From NCBI GenBank assembly GCA_004562765.1, contig SFRL01000080.1:1-9141 (forward strand): a stretch of DNA of 9,141 nucleotides, read 5' to 3'. The position numbers and the translations under genes were made by a program. The DNA comes from a bacterium. Lineage in GTDB: Bacteria; Bacillota; Clostridia; Lachnospirales; Lachnospiraceae. Shown piece by piece: positions 5,474 to 9,141 of the stretch; within the stretch, counting starts at the first letter, position 1; every line of letters starts with the position of its first letter. The notes under the pieces were generated by a model. It was not told the origin of the DNA. It was given only the letters and a program-made list of their open reading frames with translations, and ran no database searches.

Positions 5474-6496
5474 TTATGCCTTTGTAAAGAAACCTAAATC
5501 CATTGAAAGATTAAGAGTTTTTCCGTGAATATCCCCTAATGCAAAGCGTCCTCCCACCTGATTTGTGGATAAATGTGTCACATAAGGCTCTCCTACAATT
5601 TTTTCTAACATTTCGCCCAATGTTGATTTTCCACTATCCGGGGCCGTTCCCATTACGAAGAAACATTTTCCTTCGTTTATTGGAGATAACAGATAACCTA
5701 TCGTCTCCAATACTCTTGTTTGAACTTCCTGATCCGCTCCACATACAGTTCGCAAAAACCGATAAAACTGCTTGGGATAAGCATTTTCTTTCCAATCAGA
5801 ATCCAACTCATAAAACACCAAATGTTTCGGAGAATGTCTATGCAATTCCAGGTTGCTGACATCTAACACCCCATTTCGAAATGAAATATAATATTGAGCC
5901 TTTTGCAGTTTTCTTTCATATTCTGCCGGAATCAGACAATCATCATTTCTCAGATAAATCAATAAGTCAGAAAAAAATCGTTTAATGGAGCAAGCACCAA
6001 AAGCATCTCGACTAACATGCGATCGTGTCAAACGCAATAAATCCTCCTCATCTTTGAGTACCTTATAAGATTGACCGGTATAATAGTACAAATTACCATC
6101 ATGCCTTATCAATGGCACCGTCTTTTTTATTTCCTCTGCCATGTAATTTAAAGTGATTTTTGTGGTTCCGAGATTTTTTCTTTCGGATAAATGATCCTTT
6201 TCTAATCCTTCATCTTTCGGTATATTATCGAAGATTTTATCTTTCTGCACCATCCTTTCCTGACTACGGCTATTCCTGTCTTCAGAATCATCACCAGACT
6301 TCTCATAATCCCAATTATCTTTTGCAAATACTTCCTTTTTGTCATTTTCCACTTTGACCACTGTCCGCAAATAATCTGATATAGGATCTTCCTCATAGTT
6401 ACAAAAACGCCGCTTTCCACTAATCAGTCCATAATTTGTTCGATGAACTGTTTTTCTCCCAGAGCAATCCTTTGTTATTATCGTTTGAGCTCTCAT
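5474..6496 (-). CDS. C-terminally truncated P4-type primase / SF3 helicase
   Basis: The product resembles the primase/helicase proteins of phages and plasmids (P4 family C-terminal domain, D5-like N domain), which unwind the origin during replication. Of 340 aa, residues 1-110 are a charged, poorly structured region; 115-275 resemble the D5_N-type region (including YYISFRNGVLDV at 202-213); a Walker A GTAPDSGKST sits at 283-292, and KTLNLSMDL at 326-334 stands where the Walker B-like strand is expected. Family members continue well beyond this, through motif C and the arginine finger, but here the frame ends six codons later. It therefore probably lacks helicase activity, although a partial function cannot be excluded. 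GGAGGG lies five bases before the ATG. The start overlaps the upstream gene by 77 bp. AT-rich base use contrasts with parB downstream. Confidence 0.75.
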   Translation of the reverse strand: MRAQTIITKDCSGRKTVHRTNYGLISGKRRFCNYEEDPISDYLRTVVKVENDKKEVFAKDNWDYEKSGDDSEDRNSRSQERMVQKDKIFDNIPKDEGLEKDHLSERKNLGTTKITLNYMAEEIKKTVPLIRHDGNLYYYTGQSYKVLKDEEDLLRLTRSHVSRDAFGACSIKRFFSDLLIYLRNDDCLIPAEYERKLQKAQYYISFRNGVLDVSNLELHRHSPKHLVFYELDSDWKENAYPKQFYRFLRTVCGADQEVQTRVLETIGYLLSPINEGKCFFVMGTAPDSGKSTLGEMLEKIVGEPYVTHLSTNQVGGRFALGDIHGKTLNLSMDLGFFTKA

Positions 6497-6995
6497 GAAT
6501 TCCCTCCTCTATTTTCTGCAAACCACTAACCAAATCATACAAATCGTTGCCACACCGCCCGTCTGAGTATTCATAAAAGACGATTCTTTTTCCATCTGTT
6601 TCGTTAAAATAAAATACACAGGAGCACTCATATATTTCTGCCGCACCAAAAATAATTATTTTATTTGATGAATCATCATCTTCCCCTCTAAATTCAAAAA
6701 ATGACGATTCCTCATTATGATCTCCTATACATCCAAGCAAAACTTTAGAATTCTTAATGCAAATATGTAACTCAGCCGGACATTTTTTTATTTGGGAGTC
6801 TTCTACCGTCCATTTTTTAACACTATCTGCATCTTGAATAATGATAAATGCATTTTTTATCTTCGACAATTCTGACGAATCCAATACGGCAAGTGTTGTT
6901 CCTTCCTTTATTCCTAAATAATCACTTCTCCCTTCTTCTAACGCTTTTCGCATCGCTTTCTCGAATCGTTCTTTTTTTGATATGCAATCCTTCAT
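6420..6995 (-). CDS. Hypothetical protein, 191 aa
   Basis: I do not recognise a family. The protein opens with a basic helix (about residues 7-22), then alternates short hydrophobic strands (such as AFIIIQDA at 49-56, IIIFGAAEIYECSCVFYF at 113-130 and RIVFYEYSD at 137-145) with acidic loops, suggesting a small alpha/beta fold. There are seven cysteines but no zinc-binding spacing, no signal peptide and no membrane segment. The ATG at 6995 has a strong AAGGAGGATG ahead of it and a promoter with a perfect palindrome just beyond, so expression is likely regulated. The last ~26 residues are Asn/Ser-rich and encoded entirely within the 77-bp overlap with the next gene, hinting that the reading frame was extended there by mutation. 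The two genes would be co-transcribed. Confidence 0.65.
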   Translation of the reverse strand: MKDCISKKERFEKAMRKALEEGRSDYLGIKEGTTLAVLDSSELSKIKNAFIIIQDADSVKKWTVEDSQIKKCPAELHICIKNSKVLLGCIGDHNEESSFFEFRGEDDDSSNKIIIFGAAEIYECSCVFYFNETDGKRIVFYEYSDGRCGNDLYDLVSGLQKIEEGIHESSNDNNKGLLWEKNSSSNKLWTD

Positions 6996-7014
6996 TGGTT
7001 CATCCTCCTTTTTT

Positions 7015-7038
7015 GTTACATCAAGATCTTGATGTAAC
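7015..7038. promoter_or_regulatory. Perfect 24-bp palindrome, probable operator
   Basis: GTTACATCAAGA and its exact reverse complement adjoin with no spacer, giving a 24-bp perfect palindrome. It begins two bases downstream of a TATAAT box, so it would cover the transcription start and block polymerase if a dimeric repressor bound it. As RNA it could also form a hairpin in the leader, but no T-run suited to termination is clear. Confidence 0.75.
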
Positions 7039-7040
7039 TT

Positions 7041-7069
7041 ATTATAGAAAATTCACCAAATTTTGCATT
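7041..7069 (-). promoter_or_regulatory. Promoter of the 191-aa gene
   Basis: A consensus -10 TATAAT (7046-7041) lies 45 bases before the ATG at 6995. At 17 bases spacing the -35 would be AATGCA (7069-7064), a poor match, which is common for promoters that rely on an activator or on a strong -10. Confidence 0.6.
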
Positions 7070-7111
7070 CCAGCATTTTTACACTACTTTTACTTGAATG
7101 GTACAAACAAC

Positions 7112-7150
7112 AAAAACGGGATCTCGGAGTATTGTTATCTCCGAGATCCC
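7112..7150 (-). terminator. Intrinsic terminator of the 339-aa gene
   Basis: GGGATCTCGGAG (7118-7129) and CTCCGAGATCCC (7139-7150) form a perfect 12-bp stem with a nine-base loop, followed on the minus strand by GTTTTTG. It lies nine bases after the stop and separates this gene from the promoter of the next one. Confidence 0.9.
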
Positions 7151-7159
7151 CTGTCTGAT

Positions 7160-8179
7160 TTATAAATCTTTAAAAGATGTAATTTTCCCTATCGCATATC
7201 GATCTTCAATATCTAATGCCGCTAATGCCTTTTCATACAATTTTTTTCTCTTATCCTTTGTCTTCTCATCTGACGGTTCAAGTCCCATCGCATTTTCCAT
7301 TACAATCTCCATTCCAAGTTCATGATCTAACTCTATCATTTTTCTAAATAAATGCGTTTGTGCTATTTGGACTGTTTCGTCAGTAATATACTCTTTATAT
7401 TCTATTATTCTTTTTTCTTTTTTTGATTCCCAATATTCATTCTTCATGTCAACTATCTCTCTAATTCTAGCTGTTAGATCTCTAATCTCTAATTCGTAAT
7501 CTTTTTGTAGTATCCCCACCTTCGTCATCTCAATTTCTTTCCAACTTATAGGCAATGCATCATATATTGTATTTGACAAATTCTGAATACACTCCAGTTT
7601 ATAATATGATGTGTTCAATAGTAGCACCGCTTTATAGTCATCATATCTATCTGTGTCTTCCCCGACCTGCCGTTTATAGAAATCCAAAAATCCCTGAACG
7701 ATAAATTGTATTTGATTAAATAATTCTTCTCCACCAGAATTCTTATAAAATGCTACAATAGCATCTTCTTTCATTCCCTTTATATACTGCTCTTTACTCC
7801 AATTTCCTATTATTTTACGAATACCTTTCCAGATACTAATTTCTATATCATCTTCTTGTCCATCAACACATTTCTTGTGTGTATATCTAAAAATCAGTTC
7901 CGCTAAAAATTCTACATCTTCTTTATAAAACGCATATCCAACATTAGATTTATTACACTTTGTAAATGGATCTTTTATCCCCAAAAAATTCACAATCTCC
8001 ATCAAATAACCAGAAAATGTTTTCGATAAATTTCTGAAGCTTTCCCTTATATTGTCTTCCACACTATCTTTTTTTAATTCATCAAATTTCACATCCTTAA
8101 ATACAGGATCTTTTTTCTTATTAATTAAATAATAAAATACAACCTCATCTAATGTATAGGTTTGTTGTTCTTTTTCCAT
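7160..8179 (-). CDS. Hypothetical protein, 339 aa, mostly helical
   Basis: I do not recognise a family. The protein is acidic/basic mixed and looks largely alpha-helical, with no signal peptide, membrane segment or nucleotide-binding motif. A charged heptad-like stretch at about 222-265 (LQKDYELEIRDLTARIREIV onward) is a coiled-coil candidate. Two helices rich in aromatic residues occur at about 83-103 and 154-170. A TTG two codons earlier is in frame, but the ATG at 8179 sits nine bases after GGGGG and is the better start. It forms a single-gene unit: a near-consensus promoter upstream and a strong terminator directly after the stop. Its position beside a serine recombinase and unknown neighbours suggests cargo or a regulator, but nothing in the sequence fixes its role. 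Confidence 0.75.
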   Translation of the reverse strand: MEKEQQTYTLDEVVFYYLINKKKDPVFKDVKFDELKKDSVEDNIRESFRNLSKTFSGYLMEIVNFLGIKDPFTKCNKSNVGYAFYKEDVEFLAELIFRYTHKKCVDGQEDDIEISIWKGIRKIIGNWSKEQYIKGMKEDAIVAFYKNSGGEELFNQIQFIVQGFLDFYKRQVGEDTDRYDDYKAVLLLNTSYYKLECIQNLSNTIYDALPISWKEIEMTKVGILQKDYELEIRDLTARIREIVDMKNEYWESKKEKRIIEYKEYITDETVQIAQTHLFRKMIELDHELGMEIVMENAMGLEPSDEKTKDKRKKLYEKALAALDIEDRYAIGKITSFKDL

Positions 8180-8247
8180 ATACAATTTCCCCCTATTCTC
8201 AAAGTGCTATGTGCCACAATGATTTTTCTTATTATTTATAATTTCTA

Positions 8248-8276
8248 ATTATAGACACATAAACAACTTATATCAA
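8248..8276 (-). promoter_or_regulatory. Sigma-A-type promoter of the 339-aa gene
   Basis: TTGATA (8276-8271) and TATAAT (8253-8248) on the minus strand are separated by exactly 17 bases, close to the vegetative consensus. The leader to the ATG is about 65 bases. Confidence 0.8.
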
Positions 8277-8322
8277 CTAAGAAAAGATCAATATTTCTCT
8301 GGCACATTGACACATACTTCGA

Positions 8323-8946
8323 TCATCCCTCCTTCACCATTTTATAGAAACTACTTTTCTTCATCCCCGTTAATCTCATGGCTTCAACTGCTGTGATTTC
8401 TCCGGCTTGCCATCTCTTGATGACTTCATCCCAATTCTTGGATTTCTGCACACGGGGTCTTCCGTAGTTGTCCCACTCGCCCCGTGCCTTCATCTGCTCG
8501 ATTCCTTCACGTTGCCGCTTTTCCTTCTTTTCGATCTCTGCCTGTGCCATTGCAGCGTATAACTCGATCAACATGTGATTCACAGTTTCTAAAATCATCT
8601 TTGCCATAGCATTGTCCATTTTGGACAAATCCTGCAATGTAGTCGGGATTTCTAAAATCATAACCCGGATGTTTCGATTTGCTAATATGCGCAATTCCTC
8701 TACGGTGTCCTTTTTATTTCTGCCCAGCCTATCTACTTCCGTAATAATTAGAATATCGCCCTCGCGTAATATATCATCCCGAAGAACGGTATAACGAGGT
8801 CTGCTAAAATTCTTTCCGGTCTGCTGATCCGTATATATCTTTTCCAATTTATAATGATTTTCTTTGCAGAACTGAGTAATCTCCTGAATTCCTCTATCCA
8901 GATGCTGTTCCTTTGTTGATGTCCGATGATATCCATATACCGCCAT
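8323..8946 (-). CDS. Small serine recombinase (resolvase/invertase family)
   Basis: This enzyme would cut and rejoin DNA at short crossover sites through a serine-DNA bond, as Hin invertase and transposon resolvases do. From the ATG at 8946 it is 207 aa, a normal length for the small group. The catalytic serine is S10 in YGYHRTSTKEQ (4-14). The conserved EVDRLGRN lies at 70-77, and GRPR at 162-165 matches the minor-groove arm that precedes the DNA-binding part. The C-terminal residues 170-205 form a helix-turn-helix (AGEITAVEAMRLTGMKKSSF at 181-200). The open frame extends nine codons further, but AGGGAG lies just before the 8946 ATG. All key residues seem present, so it is likely active. Nested inverted repeats lie immediately upstream, where resolvases usually have their sites. 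Resolvase versus invertase role is not decidable. Confidence 0.92.
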   Translation of the reverse strand: MAVYGYHRTSTKEQHLDRGIQEITQFCKENHYKLEKIYTDQQTGKNFSRPRYTVLRDDILREGDILIITEVDRLGRNKKDTVEELRILANRNIRVMILEIPTTLQDLSKMDNAMAKMILETVNHMLIELYAAMAQAEIEKKEKRQREGIEQMKARGEWDNYGRPRVQKSKNWDEVIKRWQAGEITAVEAMRLTGMKKSSFYKMVKEG

Positions 8947-8973
8947 TTTCGTCTCCCTTTCAAGCTTGGACAT

Positions 8974-9079
8974 GGTGTTAGAAAAATTGTTGCGATAGGC
9001 AGGGCGGTTTGATCAGGTCATCCGCACAGTTTGAAAAATGTGCGCGTGACCTGCTTAGAACAAGAAATTTTCTAACACC
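8974..9079. repeat. Nested inverted repeats upstream of the serine recombinase
   Basis: An outer pair, GGTGTTAGAAAA (8974-8985) and TTTTCTAACACC (9068-9079), is perfect over 12 bp. Inside it CAGGTCATCCGCACA (9014-9028) faces TGTGCGCGTGACCTG (9039-9053) with two mismatches and a 10-base loop. A 10-bp palindrome CTTGTACAAG (9079-9088) touches the outer arm. The whole lies directly before the recombinase gene and is a candidate res-type site or structured leader. Confidence 0.75.
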
Positions 9080-9088
9080 TTGTACAAG

Positions 9089-9141
9089 CGTTCTCCATAA
9101 ATGTCTGCACAACAAAAAAGACGTTCGCAAACCCTCTATGA
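9089..9141. other. Window edge without recognised gene
   Basis: The last bases before the window edge show no supported gene, repeat or promoter; they may belong to a feature that continues outside. Confidence 0.4.

Larger units (their letters stand above)
5475..8322. other. AT-rich segment, probably imported into the GC-rich element
   Basis: Base composition changes abruptly near 5340-5475, from GC-rich transfer genes to strongly AT-rich DNA that continues to the recombinase. The segment carries three genes without clear relation to conjugation, has its own promoters and terminators, and begins at the broken end of a primase gene. No target duplication or matching terminal repeats were found at its edges, so the mechanism of entry is open. 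Confidence 0.6.

Noticed and set aside
8209..8307. ATGTGCCA (8209-8216) facing TGGCACAT (8300-8307) around the 339-aa gene promoter
   Set aside because: Eight-base arms 83 bp apart in AT-rich DNA are not enough to claim a regulatory pair or mobile element ends.
1..9141. CRISPR array, tRNA or rRNA genes
   Set aside because: There are no regularly spaced direct repeats, no cloverleaf-like segment with a CCA end, and no rRNA-like sequence.

Overview
The window looks like part of an integrative and conjugative element (or related plasmid) of a gut-type Firmicute, probably a clostridial Oscillospiraceae/Lachnospiraceae-like host. The evidence is the order ParB, small DUF7768-type protein, ArdA, PcfB, VirD4/TraG coupling protein, which resembles the transfer modules of Tn1549-like clostridial elements. 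Strong AGGAGG-type ribosome binding sites and short intrinsic terminators also fit. Taxonomy and element family are inferred from protein likeness; no search was run. Every convincing gene is on the minus strand, so transcription runs from high to low coordinates.

Region 1 (about 5340 down to 1) is GC-rich and holds the transfer-associated genes: a 510-aa ParB-family protein with a long Lys/Pro/Ala-rich N-terminal arm; a 290-bp gene-poor spacer packed with inverted repeats; a DUF7768-like protein whose stop codon overlaps the start of ardA by one base; ardA; pcfB; and the coupling ATPase virD4. A palindrome of the type TCTGGACA-nnn-TGTCCAGA occurs four times here: after virD4, between ardA and pcfB, after parB, and in frame inside parB. 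Terminator-like hairpins sit directly in front of the ribosome binding sites of both parB and pcfB, leaving no room for a promoter, which suggests control by readthrough or antitermination.

Region 2 (about 5475 to 8320) is strikingly AT-rich and looks imported. It carries a 339-aa protein of unknown family with a near-consensus promoter and its own terminator, then a 191-aa unknown protein behind a promoter abutting a perfect 24-bp palindrome. The latter overlaps by 77 bp a 340-aa P4-type primase/SF3 helicase that stops just after its Walker B-like strand. That truncation marks the probable junction with the GC-rich backbone.

Region 3 (8323 to 9141) has a complete small serine recombinase and, upstream, 168 bp with two nested inverted repeats that could be its recombination site or a structured leader. 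The recombinase may have carried region 2 in or may act as a resolvase/invertase of the element. How the AT-rich genes work together cannot be told from sequence; they could be remnants of a phage/plasmid replication module or an accessory cargo cassette. No tRNA, rRNA or CRISPR array was seen.
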